This document shows positions 55,365 to 63,734 of a stretch of 64,000 nt of DNA, one piece after another (the first letter of the stretch is position 1; each line of letters opens with the position of its first letter). The DNA comes from CAYQJS01 sp964417895 (GTDB taxonomy: Bacteria > Chloroflexota > UBA6077 > SHYK01). A model generated the notes under the pieces. The model ran no database searches and had not been told where the DNA came from. It saw only the letters and a program-made list of their open reading frames with translations. The stretch covers positions 62,001 to 126,000 of the forward strand of contig CAYQJS010000001.1 of assembly GCA_964417895.1 (NCBI GenBank), written 5' to 3'. The position numbers were made by a program, and so were the translations under genes.

Positions 55365-55757
55365 ATGGCAATGATCCAGACATCGCTCAAGGTGACCGGC
55401 ATCGACCACGTCGTCCTGCACGTCCGCGACCTGCCCGGCGCGCGGCGCTTCTATATGGACGTGCTGGGCATGGAGGTGGCGCACGAGAACGAACGGCAAT
55501 GCTTCCTCCATTGCGGCGAGCAGCAGGTGGCGCTCTTCCTGACGCGGGATGGGGGAGACATCCACGCCGGGAGCGAGATGAACCACATGGCGCTGCGACT
55601 GGCGTCCGGCGAGTATGCCGAGGTGAAGGCTCGCCTGGAGGCTGAGGGCTGCGAAGTCCACGGTCGCACCGGAGACCCCTATTGCATCTACTTCAGCGAT
55701 CCGGAGGGCCACCACCTCCAGGTGCTCACGCCCGCCGAGCAGCAGGGCGCGCACTGA
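55365..55757 (+). CDS. VOC-family (glyoxalase/bleomycin-resistance-like) protein
   Basis: 130 residues from ATG 55365, with AAAGGAG upstream. Two paired beta-alpha-beta-beta-beta modules: IDHVVLHVRDLPGARRFYMD (metal His in IDHVV) and NHMALRLASGEYAEVKARLE (second His), ending in DPYCIYFSDPEGHHLQVLTP with the metal Glu region. It fits a metal-dependent dioxygenase or glyoxalase-like enzyme of one domain. Substrate unknown. Just downstream lies the palindromic element at 55769-55900. Confidence 0.86.
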   Translation: MAMIQTSLKVTGIDHVVLHVRDLPGARRFYMDVLGMEVAHENERQCFLHCGEQQVALFLTRDGGDIHAGSEMNHMALRLASGEYAEVKARLEAEGCEVHGRTGDPYCIYFSDPEGHHLQVLTPAEQQGAH

Positions 55758-55768
55758 GCAACAGAACG

Positions 55769-55900
55769 TCACCCCCTTCCTCCTCCCCCGTCAAGGGGAA
55801 GATAGGCTCCCTCCGCCGCGGAAAACATAGGCTCCCTCGATGGGGGAGGGCGATAGTCCCCCTCCCCCCTTAAGGGGAGGGTTGGGGAGGGGGTGGGTTA
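55769..55900. repeat. Dispersed palindromic element, copy D
   Basis: The region after the VOC gene contains CACCCCCTTCCTCCTCCC, CCGTCAAGGGGAAG and later CCTCCCCCCTTAAGGGGAGG with GTTGGGGAGGGGGTGGG. Arms of GGGGAGGG type face CCCTCCCC in inverted order. A short direct repeat, ATAGGCTCCCTC, occurs at 55802 and 55828. It belongs to the same broad class as the elements near 43.6, 57.4 and 60.2 kb but differs in sequence. Confidence 0.65.
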
Positions 55901-55908
55901 TGCCCGAG

Positions 55909-57384
55909 TCAATGAGACTGTGCGCTGGCCCTCGGGGAGTTGGCGGGAGATCGGGCCATCGGGTCGGAGGCGGAGCGACTCCGCTCGTCTCCATGTCGAA
56001 AGAGGTCGATCAGCGAAGCCGGCAGCCCCTGGCTCGCCACGACGGCGCCGAAGGCGCCCGCCAGAGTCCCAGGCGTCTCGGTCTTGGGGATGATCCAGAA
56101 CGGCTGTGACCAGGCTCTGCGTTCGTCCGCCATCACCGCCTCGACCCTGATCCAGTCCTCGGCGCCGGTGGGGAAGTATCCGGCCCACTTGCCGGGGCCC
56201 TCGTACAGGAGCCGGTTGTACTGGTCGATGAAGCGAATAGTTCGAGCATCGGGACTGGACGCGGTGATGGCGCCATTCATCACGCCCAGCACGGAGAAGC
56301 TCGGGCCGTTACTGGCGTAGAAGGCACCGGTCTCGAGCGCCCGCCGGACCGCCGCCTCGGTGAGGGCAGGCGCCTTCAGCATGACCCAGCCGTGGTCGAT
56401 ATCGTCGTCGTCGTGCGCATCGTCGACGGCCACGGCCCAAATGCGCGCGCCAGGCCCTTTGGCGTTCAGCACTTCATGCCAGAGTGCGACGTTGCGGGCC
56501 TCCCGCGTCGGATTCCTGGTCAGGTAGTTGAAGACCTCGAAGGCGAAGCACCCCTCCAGGACGCGGAAGTCGGTCCCGGTCCAGCCCACGGTCCAGCTGG
56601 GATGGTCGAGGATCGCCATCCCCCCCGCCGCCCTGATGTGGTTGATGCGCTGCTGCGGCGGAAGCTGGGCCGGGGCCACGGCCTGCACGAAAAGGCCGGT
56701 GATGTGCCCCGACGCGGCTGTGCTCTCGTAGGCGGGAATAGCAACGAAAATATCGCTATTCATCTCGCTGGGATGGGCGATGAGGTTATGGTCGGTGATG
56801 GCCAGGAAGTGGTACCCACGCCGCTGGTACGCCACAGCCAGGTCACCCGGTGGGAGGGAGTTCTCACCGTCGAACGAGAAGGTCGAGTGCGTGTGCAGCT
56901 GCCCTTTCCAATATGCCCCCCGGCCTGCGTACGGATAGTCGAGAACGGCGGGGGTAGACCAGCCCCGGCCGATCTCGAAGGCGGATCGCTGCTCGACGAG
57001 CGGCATATCGCGAAGGCCAAAAGCCCGCACTCGGACCAGGTGCTGGCCCGGCGCTCCGTCGGACCAGACGTGCCTCCAACGAGTCGGGTCATCCGCGTCG
57101 CGCTGCGCCGGCGCCCACCGCTCGTCCGCGTCGAAAGCGACCTCCACGCGGTCGGCAACCCCGCCCGCCGGTGCCGCGGCCACCACGTCGACCAGGAAGA
57201 GGTTGCCATCGCCGACGACGGATCCTTCCGTGGGAGCGAGGATGCGCACACCCGATTGGAGTGGGAACGCCGCGAGCGTTCGGCTCGGCACGCCGATCGG
57301 GCCGCCCACGAGAGCCAGCGCGAGCGCGGCGATTATCGCCGGGCGCAGCCAAAGCCCACGCCCCGTGCGGGCAGTCGCCGTCAT
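55909..57384 (-). CDS. Secreted PHP-domain metallohydrolase, CehA/McbA family
   Basis: 491 residues from ATG 57384. An N-terminal signal helix (about 10-38, LRPAIIAALALALVGGPIG) is followed by a beta-rich domain (about 40-150, SGVRILAPTEGSVVGDGNLF). The PHP domain then shows GQLHTHSTFSFDGENSLPPG with the His-x-His metal site, YHFLAITDHNLIAHPSEM and AGGMAILDHPSWTVGW. CehA-type enzymes hydrolyse carbamate or phosphoester bonds. The gene runs opposite to the binding-protein gene at 57730 and to VOC. Substrate unknown. Confidence 0.82.
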   Translation of the reverse strand: MTATARTGRGLWLRPAIIAALALALVGGPIGVPSRTLAAFPLQSGVRILAPTEGSVVGDGNLFLVDVVAAAPAGGVADRVEVAFDADERWAPAQRDADDPTRWRHVWSDGAPGQHLVRVRAFGLRDMPLVEQRSAFEIGRGWSTPAVLDYPYAGRGAYWKGQLHTHSTFSFDGENSLPPGDLAVAYQRRGYHFLAITDHNLIAHPSEMNSDIFVAIPAYESTAASGHITGLFVQAVAPAQLPPQQRINHIRAAGGMAILDHPSWTVGWTGTDFRVLEGCFAFEVFNYLTRNPTREARNVALWHEVLNAKGPGARIWAVAVDDAHDDDDIDHGWVMLKAPALTEAAVRRALETGAFYASNGPSFSVLGVMNGAITASSPDARTIRFIDQYNRLLYEGPGKWAGYFPTGAEDWIRVEAVMADERRAWSQPFWIIPKTETPGTLAGAFGAVVASQGLPASLIDLFRHGDERSRSASDPMARSPANSPRASAQSH

Positions 57385-57729
57385 CGTTCTGAAAATCCCC
57401 TCGCCCTTTGGGAGAGGGTAGGGTGAGGGCGCTCCCTCAAGCGCGATCTCATCCTTCCGTAGTGTCGAGGGGGGACATGAACAATTCTGAGCCTCCGGGC
57501 TGAGCCGCTGGGCACCGAGTCCGTATACGCGGGCGCGGGCGCCTTCGCTTCGCTCGGCCTGATAACCACACCGTTGCTCCCTCCGTTGGCATGAATCTGC
57601 GCGGACCCCAATTAAGAGCCAGATAAGAGAATGGGGCAAGTCTATCACAAAGGCGCAAGTAAAGCAGGAGGGTCCGGCATGAATTACACTTCGACTTGAA
57701 GGCAAGGAACAAACGGCAGGGGGTGGACT
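57385..57729. other. Divergent intergenic region with a palindromic element
   Basis: 345 bases between the divergent PHP and solute-binding protein genes. A hairpin element is at 57397-57430 (CCCCTCGCCCTTTGGGAGAG then GGTAGGGTGAGGGC), abutting the PHP start. An AT-richer stretch at 57600-57660 (TTAAGAGCC AGATAAGAGAATGG) may hold the promoter for the binding protein. AGGGGGTGG before 57730 is its ribosome binding site. No gene is supported. Confidence 0.55.
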
Positions 57730-59484
57730 GTGAAGAGCGCGCTCGACCGCCGCATGACGCGCCGACAGTTCGTGGGCGCTTCCGCCGCGACCGCGGCCGC
57801 GTTGGCGGCCTACGGCTGCGCGCCGCCCAGCAGCCCGACGGCGGAGCTCGCGCCCGCCGCTGCGGGTCTTGCCGCCGTCAATCGCTCAGCCCAAGCGGTG
57901 GTCGGCATGGGAGCATTCGGCCCGCCGGCGACGATGACGAACGTCGGCGGTCTGTCTGGCGACCAGGGCGGCGACCTCCAGATGATCGCCCATTCGTCCC
58001 TGAGCGTCATCGACCACGACTCGAACGTCATCCCGATGCTCGCCGAGCGCCTGCCCTCGGCGGAGGACGGGACCTGGGTGGTGAATCCGGACGGAACGAT
58101 GCGGCTCACCTGGCATTTGCGTCGGAACGCCCGATGGCACGATGGGCATCCCTTCACGAGCAGGGACGTGCGCTTCAGTTGGGAGTTCAACAACGACCGG
58201 GCGCTCCCCATCAGCACTACCAGCGTCCATCAGAACGTCACGTCGATCGACCTTCCCGACGACTTCACCGTGGTGATGCACTGGAAGCTCACCACCGGCT
58301 TCGCGCACGTCCTCACGCGTTCCGACTTGACGCTTCACCCGGAGCACATCGTGCGTCCGGCGTGGGAAGCGGGCGACGTGGACCGCCTGCTGGCCCACCC
58401 GCAGTTCCACGAGGGGTTCGTGGGCCTCGGGCCTTATCGCATCGAGCGCTGGGGCCAGGACGGCACGGTTGTCTTCAAGCCCTTCGAGGACTTCTACCTG
58501 GGGCCACCGAAGATCGGCACGCTCGTGCACTACTCGGCGGCCAACGCCGTCGGCGTTCTGACGCAGCTGCTGGCCGGAACGATCCAGAAGACGTCGCGGA
58601 ATGGGCTCGGGTTCGAGGAAGGGATCACCGCGCGCGACGAGTGGGAGGCGAAAGGCGAGGGCAAGGTCTACTTCATGCCCATTGGCTGCCGGCGCCTGCT
58701 GATGCCCCAGGAGCACAACCCCATCTTCCGAGACGTGCGTGTGCGCAAGGCGCTCCTGCACGCCATCGACCGGGAGCAGCTGGGGACCACGCTCTATGGC
58801 GGCCAGGCTCCCGTGGCTCATTTCCCGCTCTCGCCCCAGGAACCCGGCTTCGCGGCCGCCGAGGCCGCGGCTGCAAAGTACGCGTTCGACCCACGCCGAT
58901 CCCTCGCGCTCATGGAGGACGCTGGCTGGAGGCGCGGAAGCGATGGCGTGCTGGCCAACGCCACCGGCGAACGCTTCGAGATTCCGTTCCGGGTTCCCGT
59001 CGCGGACAACGAACAGGTGCGCTTGCAGGGGGCGGTGGCCGGGTTCTGGAGCGACATCGGCGTACGCGCCCGAGTCGACAACGCCAGCGACGCCCAGCTG
59101 CGCGACCGCCAGCTGAGGGAGACGTACCCGGGAATCGCAACGACCGACTCAGGGCCAACTATCGCGTCGCTGTCCCGTCGCTGGCATTCCAGCAATATTC
59201 CCCGGGCCGAGAACCGCTACGTGGGCGATAACGCGGCGCACTGGAGCCATCCGGAGGCCGACCGCATCCTCGAGCAGGTCGACCGGACGTTCCGGAAGGG
59301 CGAGATGGAGAACCTGCTGGTCCAGTTCGCCCGGCTCTACTCAGAGGAGTTGCCGGCGCTGACGCTCTACTACACGCCCGAGGTCACGGCGGTCCACCGT
59401 AGTCTGCACGGCGCGAGGCCGCGCGCCGCTGGCAGCGGCCAGAACACGTGGAACTGGAGCTGCTACCAGTGGGAGTGGGTGTAA
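57730..59484 (+). CDS. ABC-transporter substrate-binding protein, family 5, Tat-exported
   Basis: 584 residues from GTG 57730. The signal is twin-arginine plus lipobox: MTRRQFVGASAATAAALAAY then GCAPP, so it is exported folded and lipidated. Domain motifs: WHLRRNARWHDGHPFTSRDV, HFPLSPQEPGFAAAEAAAAK, VRKALLHAIDREQLGTTLYG and WSDIGVRARVDNASDAQL. It is the third family-5 binding protein here without a permease or ATPase beside it. The Tat signal separates it from the two Sec-type lipoproteins and suggests a cofactor or rapid folding need. Confidence 0.87.
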   Translation: MKSALDRRMTRRQFVGASAATAAALAAYGCAPPSSPTAELAPAAAGLAAVNRSAQAVVGMGAFGPPATMTNVGGLSGDQGGDLQMIAHSSLSVIDHDSNVIPMLAERLPSAEDGTWVVNPDGTMRLTWHLRRNARWHDGHPFTSRDVRFSWEFNNDRALPISTTSVHQNVTSIDLPDDFTVVMHWKLTTGFAHVLTRSDLTLHPEHIVRPAWEAGDVDRLLAHPQFHEGFVGLGPYRIERWGQDGTVVFKPFEDFYLGPPKIGTLVHYSAANAVGVLTQLLAGTIQKTSRNGLGFEEGITARDEWEAKGEGKVYFMPIGCRRLLMPQEHNPIFRDVRVRKALLHAIDREQLGTTLYGGQAPVAHFPLSPQEPGFAAAEAAAAKYAFDPRRSLALMEDAGWRRGSDGVLANATGERFEIPFRVPVADNEQVRLQGAVAGFWSDIGVRARVDNASDAQLRDRQLRETYPGIATTDSGPTIASLSRRWHSSNIPRAENRYVGDNAAHWSHPEADRILEQVDRTFRKGEMENLLVQFARLYSEELPALTLYYTPEVTAVHRSLHGARPRAAGSGQNTWNWSCYQWEWV

Positions 59485-59504
59485 AGTTCCGAGTTCTAAC
59501 TTCT

Positions 59505-59557
59505 GAGTCCCAAGTCCCAAGTCCCAAGTCCCAAGTCCCAGGTCCCAAGTCCCGAGG
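59505..59557. repeat. Tandem heptanucleotide repeat, unit AAGTCCC
   Basis: Seven to eight nearly perfect copies of AAGTCCC (with one CAGGTCCC variant) lie 20 bases after the binding-protein stop and 32 bases before the PPOX gene start. It is non-coding on both strands. Together with the arrays at 2173, 50243 and 51882 it defines a set of period-seven repeats at gene boundaries. Confidence 0.92.
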
Positions 59558-59588
59558 CTGACGGAAGGTTCCCGAGGAGAACGATGCA

Positions 59589-60170
59589 ATGGAAAATGGC
59601 AATACGGCCTTCGACAACCGGTTCACCAGGGCGTTCGGCTTCCCGCTGGAGCGCATAGCGGCCAAGATTAAAAGCCACCTTTCCGAGCCCATCAAGGCGT
59701 TCATTGCAGAGTCCCCCTTCTTGGTAATGGCGACGTCCGCACCCGACGGGCGGTGCGACGCCTCGCCCAAGGGAGGCAAGCCCGGCTTCGTGCGCGTGCT
59801 GGACGACTGCCACTTGCTCGTTCCGGATGTGGCCGGCAACAGGTTGTTTGATTCGTACCTCAACATGGACAACAACGCTCACGTCGGCTTGATCTTCTTC
59901 ATCCCCGGCCTGTCGGAAGCCGTGCGGGTGAACGGCCGGGTCAACATCGTGAGCAGGGATGAGCTAGATCGGCGAGGAATTGAGCGGTCGGTCTATAACC
60001 CCGACCTCGAACGGGACCTGCTCCAGGGGATCATCGTGGAGGTCGAGGAGGCCTACGGCCACTGTCCGCGGGCGATGAACTACTCGGACCTCTGGAACCC
60101 GGACACGATCGAGGATCGACGGCGCAGCGGAGCGCACCCGCTTCGCGGCGGGGTCGCGCCGGCGACCTAG
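59589..60170 (+). CDS. Pyridoxamine-5'-phosphate-oxidase-like flavoprotein (PPOX family)
   Basis: 193 residues from ATG 59589. The split-barrel PPOX fold is indicated by FIAESPFLVMATSAPDGRCD, ASPKGGKPGFVRVLDDCHLL, VPDVAGNRLFDSYLNMDNNA and IFFIPGLSEAVRVNGRVNIV. The last part, YGHCPRAMNYSDLWNPDTIE, matches the MSMEG_1061-type subgroup, which has a C-terminal DLW helix. It probably binds FMN or F420 and reduces a small substrate. It starts just after the AAGTCCC array. Good ribosome binding site, GAGGAG. Confidence 0.85.
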   Translation: MENGNTAFDNRFTRAFGFPLERIAAKIKSHLSEPIKAFIAESPFLVMATSAPDGRCDASPKGGKPGFVRVLDDCHLLVPDVAGNRLFDSYLNMDNNAHVGLIFFIPGLSEAVRVNGRVNIVSRDELDRRGIERSVYNPDLERDLLQGIIVEVEEAYGHCPRAMNYSDLWNPDTIEDRRRSGAHPLRGGVAPAT

Positions 60171-60230
60171 AACAGCTCGGGGGAAGCGAGTCATGGGTTG
60201 CCCTCAAACGCCCGGACGCTTTCAACGGGA

Positions 60231-60344
60231 TCCCTCTCCCATCGGAATGGGAGAGGTTAGGTGAGGGCCCCTTGCCGAACCATTTTCATCGGCCATCGAG
60301 GTTTGCCCTCACCCCAACCCTCTCCCGCTGAGGCAGGAGAGGGA
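60231..60344. repeat. Dispersed palindromic element, copy A (both arms)
   Basis: Left arm CCCTCTCCCATCGGAATGGG then AGAGGTTAGGTGAGGGC; spacer with ATCGGCCATCGAGGTTTGCC; right arm GCCCTCACCCCAACCCTCTC then CCGCTGAGGCAGGAGAGGG. The arms are imperfect inverted repeats of about 40 bases. The spacer and right arm match copy B near the Lon-like gene closely. No open reading frame is inside, so it is a MITE-like or extragenic palindrome. Confidence 0.8.
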
Positions 60345-60424
60345 GCCTGCCCGATCCCTGGAGCCGCTCGACCCCAACGGTGGACTGAGCACACCGAGGG
60401 CCGATGGGTTCCGCAAGCGGTCTA

Positions 60425-61096
60425 CTACGGCCCAGGCGCGGGCGGCAGCTCGCCGGGTTGGCCCTCCGCGGCGCCCGGCACGCCGAGCGGCACCGGGCCG
60501 ATCGGGCATGGCCCGCCCAAGCCCAGCCGGCCCAAGTCGACCGTCTGGCCGGAGGACGCAACGAAGACGTTGGGCTGCAGCGCAGTGGAGCCAGGAACAG
60601 TGCGCACCGGGCCGGCGGCCACCGTGTAGTACTGTCCCACCGGCACACCCTCGATGCGAAAGCGCCCGGCCTCATCGGTGCGTGCGCTCAGGCCGGTTCC
60701 CTGCACGGCGACGAGCACGGCGCCGGCGGGCACAGGCTGCGGACGCGGCACCGGAATCGGCCGGGGCGGCACGGGTCCTATCCCAACGCCGGGCACCACT
60801 TGCACGCCCTCCGGGGCCACCCCCGGCGCGGGCAGTATTTCGATGCCAGGGGCCATGCCCGGCACTGGGAACGTCTCGACTCCCTCCGGGGCCATCGCCG
60901 GCGGGGGCAGCAGCTCCACTCCCTCGGCGCCCATGCGCACCCCGAACGGCGCGCACCACAGTACCTGGCCGACGACCACACCGCTTCCCTGGGCGGCTGC
61001 CGCTTCGGGCGACGTGTAACGCGGTAGGCCGAGCACAGCTAGTGCGAGCAGCGGGCCGGCCAAGCCCGCCGCGGCCGAAAAAATGGTGCGCTTCAT
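60425..61096 (-). CDS. Secreted protein with a carboxypeptidase-regulatory-like domain
   Basis: 223 residues from ATG 61096, with GGAGGT upstream. The signal peptide spans about 1-38 (SAAAGLAGPLLALAVLGLP, AAA site). A low-complexity segment (about 55-115) has degenerate repeats of 12-13 residues: MAPEGVETFPVPG, MAPGIEILPAPG, VAPEGVQVVPGVG. The C-terminal half is a beta-sandwich of the carboxypeptidase-regulatory type: GAVLVAVQGTGLSARTDEAG, RFRIEGVPVGQYYTVAAGPV. It is probably exported and possibly cell-surface. Function unknown. Confidence 0.7.
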   Translation of the reverse strand: MKRTIFSAAAGLAGPLLALAVLGLPRYTSPEAAAAQGSGVVVGQVLWCAPFGVRMGAEGVELLPPPAMAPEGVETFPVPGMAPGIEILPAPGVAPEGVQVVPGVGIGPVPPRPIPVPRPQPVPAGAVLVAVQGTGLSARTDEAGRFRIEGVPVGQYYTVAAGPVRTVPGSTALQPNVFVASSGQTVDLGRLGLGGPCPIGPVPLGVPGAAEGQPGELPPAPGP

Positions 61097-61201
61097 CACT
61101 TCGGACCTCCGGTACGAATAGTCGATGGAGTCGACCGATGCCTCATCGTACACCACCGTGCCCGACACGACCGGCTTCGGAAGACCCAAGCAGGCGAGCT
61201 C

Positions 61202-62413
61202 TCACCCGGGCGGGCCCGCCTCTCCCCGGCTGGGCGACGCGGCGCGCATGGATGCCCGGCGCCACAAGGCCAGCAGCAGTGTGGCGGCGGCCGCGAACAC
61301 GGTGCCCGCCACTCCTATGGCGAAAGCGATGGATATGGTGTCGGCGACGACGAAGATCAATGGCTCGACCACCGCCAGAAGGATCGTCCATAGCAGCGAC
61401 TGCAGCGAGATGATGGTGGCTCGCTGCGCGCTGGGGATCTCGGCGTTCAGCAGCGAAGAGAGGACCGGCCGCGCGAGGCCGTTGGCCAGCGCTACGACGA
61501 GGAAAAGGCCCATCGCTGCTGGGGATGCCAGAGCGGCAAGCAGCCACATGGAGACAACGATCGCCGCCTGAGATGCCAGCAGCACAGCTCCTGGCCCAAC
61601 CCGGCCGGCGATCCTGGCCGCGGCGAGTGACCCCAGAACGGCGGCAACGCTCCGCGCCAGCACAATAGGCCCCAGCGTCCACACCGCCACGCCGGCGGCG
61701 CTGGCGTAGGGCTGCAGGGCCATAAACCCGAGCAGGAAAGGGAAGACAGACGTTGTCGCTCCAAGCAGCACCAGATGGCGCACGACCGGCCTGCCGGCAG
61801 CGACACGGGCCGCTTCGGCCATGGTGCGCCAGTAGCTCGGTGTTGCCGACGCGTCCCGATGGGTCGGCTCGCGAAGGGTGGCCGCTACTCCTGCCGCGGC
61901 GATGGCGCAGGCGCCGGACATCGTGAAACAGAGGCTCATGTCGTACGTCGCCACCCAGCCGCCGACGAGCGCGCCGAGACCCTGCGAGGTCTGCACCACT
62001 GCCATATGGCGTCCCGCCAGCCTCGGATAGTCCCCGACCCTCCCTTCGGCGCGGAGGCTGTCGTAGAGCAGCGCTGTGTCGGCGCCGCTGAAAAACGTGA
62101 AGGACACGCCCCACGCGATGAACCCTAGCACGAAGATAGGGGACAGAACCTCGGCCGTGAGCGCGAACATGGACGCGCTCAGGAGCGCGGCGCCGACAAT
62201 GAGCGAGGACTTCCGCCCGAGACGGTCGGCGAAGGCGCCCGTGGGTACCTCGGCGAAAGCCATCAGGACCCAGCCGATTGCGTCCAGGACTCCGATTTGC
62301 GTAAGAGTCAGCCCCCGCTGCTGAAAGTAGATCACCCAGATGGGCATCCACAGATAGAACTGCACGAAGGCGTCGAAGACGAAGAAACGTGGGATGTTGC
62401 CGCCGTAGGACAC
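61202..62413 (-). CDS. MFS transporter
   Basis: 403 residues from GTG 62413. About 12 membrane helices. Loop 2-3 shows GAFADRLGRKSSLIVGAALL, the MFS signature, and the second half has AARIAGRVGPGAVLLASQ. YLWMPIWVIYFQQRGLTLTQ in helix 1 and TGAFADRLGRK are typical of drug- or metabolite-exporting members. The central loop RAEGRVGDYPRLAGRHMAVV is charged. Substrate not predictable. It runs opposite to dprA and has no regulator gene next to it. Confidence 0.84.
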   Translation of the reverse strand: MSYGGNIPRFFVFDAFVQFYLWMPIWVIYFQQRGLTLTQIGVLDAIGWVLMAFAEVPTGAFADRLGRKSSLIVGAALLSASMFALTAEVLSPIFVLGFIAWGVSFTFFSGADTALLYDSLRAEGRVGDYPRLAGRHMAVVQTSQGLGALVGGWVATYDMSLCFTMSGACAIAAAGVAATLREPTHRDASATPSYWRTMAEAARVAAGRPVVRHLVLLGATTSVFPFLLGFMALQPYASAAGVAVWTLGPIVLARSVAAVLGSLAAARIAGRVGPGAVLLASQAAIVVSMWLLAALASPAAMGLFLVVALANGLARPVLSSLLNAEIPSAQRATIISLQSLLWTILLAVVEPLIFVVADTISIAFAIGVAGTVFAAAATLLLALWRRASMRAASPSRGEAGPPG

Positions 62414-62552
62414 GCTAATTGGCTTCAGCGTCGCCTCCTTGGGCGGATGATCTCGTGACCACGGCCCCCACCCTCTGTACGTCGAGACAGGGAATCCCGC
62501 TGCAGGCTCACGCTAGAATAACGCCGCCCTCAACGACACGGAAAAGTCGCAC

Positions 62553-63686
62553 ATGATCGGGCAACCCGAGCCGCTCCGCGACGCAATGGTCGCGGCCCCT
62601 CCCAACGACGAATCCGACGTGGATTACTGGATCGCCCTCACGCGGGTGACCGGTATCGGGCCGCGGCGGTTCGACCTGCTCGTCCAGTCGCTGGGCTCGG
62701 CCCGGGCCGTGTGGGCGGCAAATGCCGCCGATCTCGCCGCGGCCGGGCTCGATCGCAGGAGTGCGGAGGCGCTGCTCGCAGCCCGCGGGAAAGTCGATCC
62801 GAGCCTGGAGATGCGGCACCTGATTGCCACGGGCGCCTATGCCGTAACGCGGCGTGATGAGCGCTATCCCGCACACCTGGCGGAGATCTACGACCCGCCG
62901 CCGGTGCTCTACGTCCGGGGTGAGCTGGACCCACCCGACTGCCCGGCGGTCGCCATCGTCGGAACGCGAGGAGCGACCACCTACGGCAAGATGGCGGCCG
63001 AGCAGATCGCCCGGGGTCTGGCGGAGGCTGGCGTTACCGTCATCAGCGGCCTTGCGCTGGGTATCGACGCGGCTGCGCACCGAGGCGCCCTGGATGGTGG
63101 CGGGCGGACCATCGCCGTCCTGGGCAATGGTCTGGACCGGGTCTATCCGTCTCAGCACGCCCATCTGGCCCGGCAGATCGCCGAGCGCGGGGCACTCGTT
63201 ACCGAGTTCCCGCTCGGTACGAAACCGGATGCGACTAATTTCCCACGCCGCAACCGCCTCATCTCGGGCCTGTCGTCTGGTACGCTAGTGGTCGAAGCAG
63301 GGGAGCGGAGTGGCGCGCTGATCACCGCCGCCTTCGCCGCCGAGCAGGGCCGTGACGTGCTCGCGGTGCCGGGCAGTATCTTCAGTCCGGCGAGCCGCGG
63401 CGCGAACAGTCTGATTCGGGATGGGGCGACGCCCGTGACGTGCGCCGAGGATGTGCTGGCCGAGCTGGCGCCCGGCCACGCTCCGAGGCAGCTCACCGTG
63501 GGAGACATCCTCCCCGTCGACGCGACCGAGCGCGCTCTGCTCGACGTGCTGAGCGCGGAGCCGACGCACATCGACGAGATCGCTCGGGCAGCATCGCTCC
63601 CCATGTCCCTGGTCAGCTCGACGCTGGCGATGATGGAGTTGAAGGGTCTGGTGCGCCAGACCGGCGGCATGAGCTACGTGAAATAA
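62553..63686 (+). CDS. dprA: DNA-processing protein DprA
   Basis: 377 residues. Loads RecA onto single-stranded DNA in transformation. The N-terminal helix-hairpin-helix-like region has LTRVTGIGPRRFDLLVQSLG. The Rossmann-like DprA core shows AVAIVGTRGATTYGKMAAEQ, AGVTVISGLALGIDAAAHRG, IAVLGNGLDRVYPSQHAHLA, LVTEFPLGTKPDATNFPRRN and RLISGLSSGTLVVEAGERSG. A C-terminal winged-helix-like domain (VDATERALLDVLSAEP and LPMSLVSSTLAMMELKGL) completes the family form. topA follows, the common neighbour of dprA. Confidence 0.95.
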   Translation: MIGQPEPLRDAMVAAPPNDESDVDYWIALTRVTGIGPRRFDLLVQSLGSARAVWAANAADLAAAGLDRRSAEALLAARGKVDPSLEMRHLIATGAYAVTRRDERYPAHLAEIYDPPPVLYVRGELDPPDCPAVAIVGTRGATTYGKMAAEQIARGLAEAGVTVISGLALGIDAAAHRGALDGGGRTIAVLGNGLDRVYPSQHAHLARQIAERGALVTEFPLGTKPDATNFPRRNRLISGLSSGTLVVEAGERSGALITAAFAAEQGRDVLAVPGSIFSPASRGANSLIRDGATPVTCAEDVLAELAPGHAPRQLTVGDILPVDATERALLDVLSAEPTHIDEIARAASLPMSLVSSTLAMMELKGLVRQTGGMSYVK

Positions 63687-63734
63687 CTTGGTGTGGGTAT
63701 AGCGTTTACCCATCAACCTCCCATGGAGCAGTGA

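Noticed and set aside
57696..59231. A 511-residue frame overlapping the Tat-exported binding protein
   Set aside because: Arg/Pro/Gly-biased sequence in an alternative frame; the overlapping frame has a clear signal and family-5 motifs.
61143..62351. A 402-residue minus-strand frame over the MFS gene
   Set aside because: Arg-rich and not hydrophobic; the other minus-strand frame has MFS helices and signature loops.
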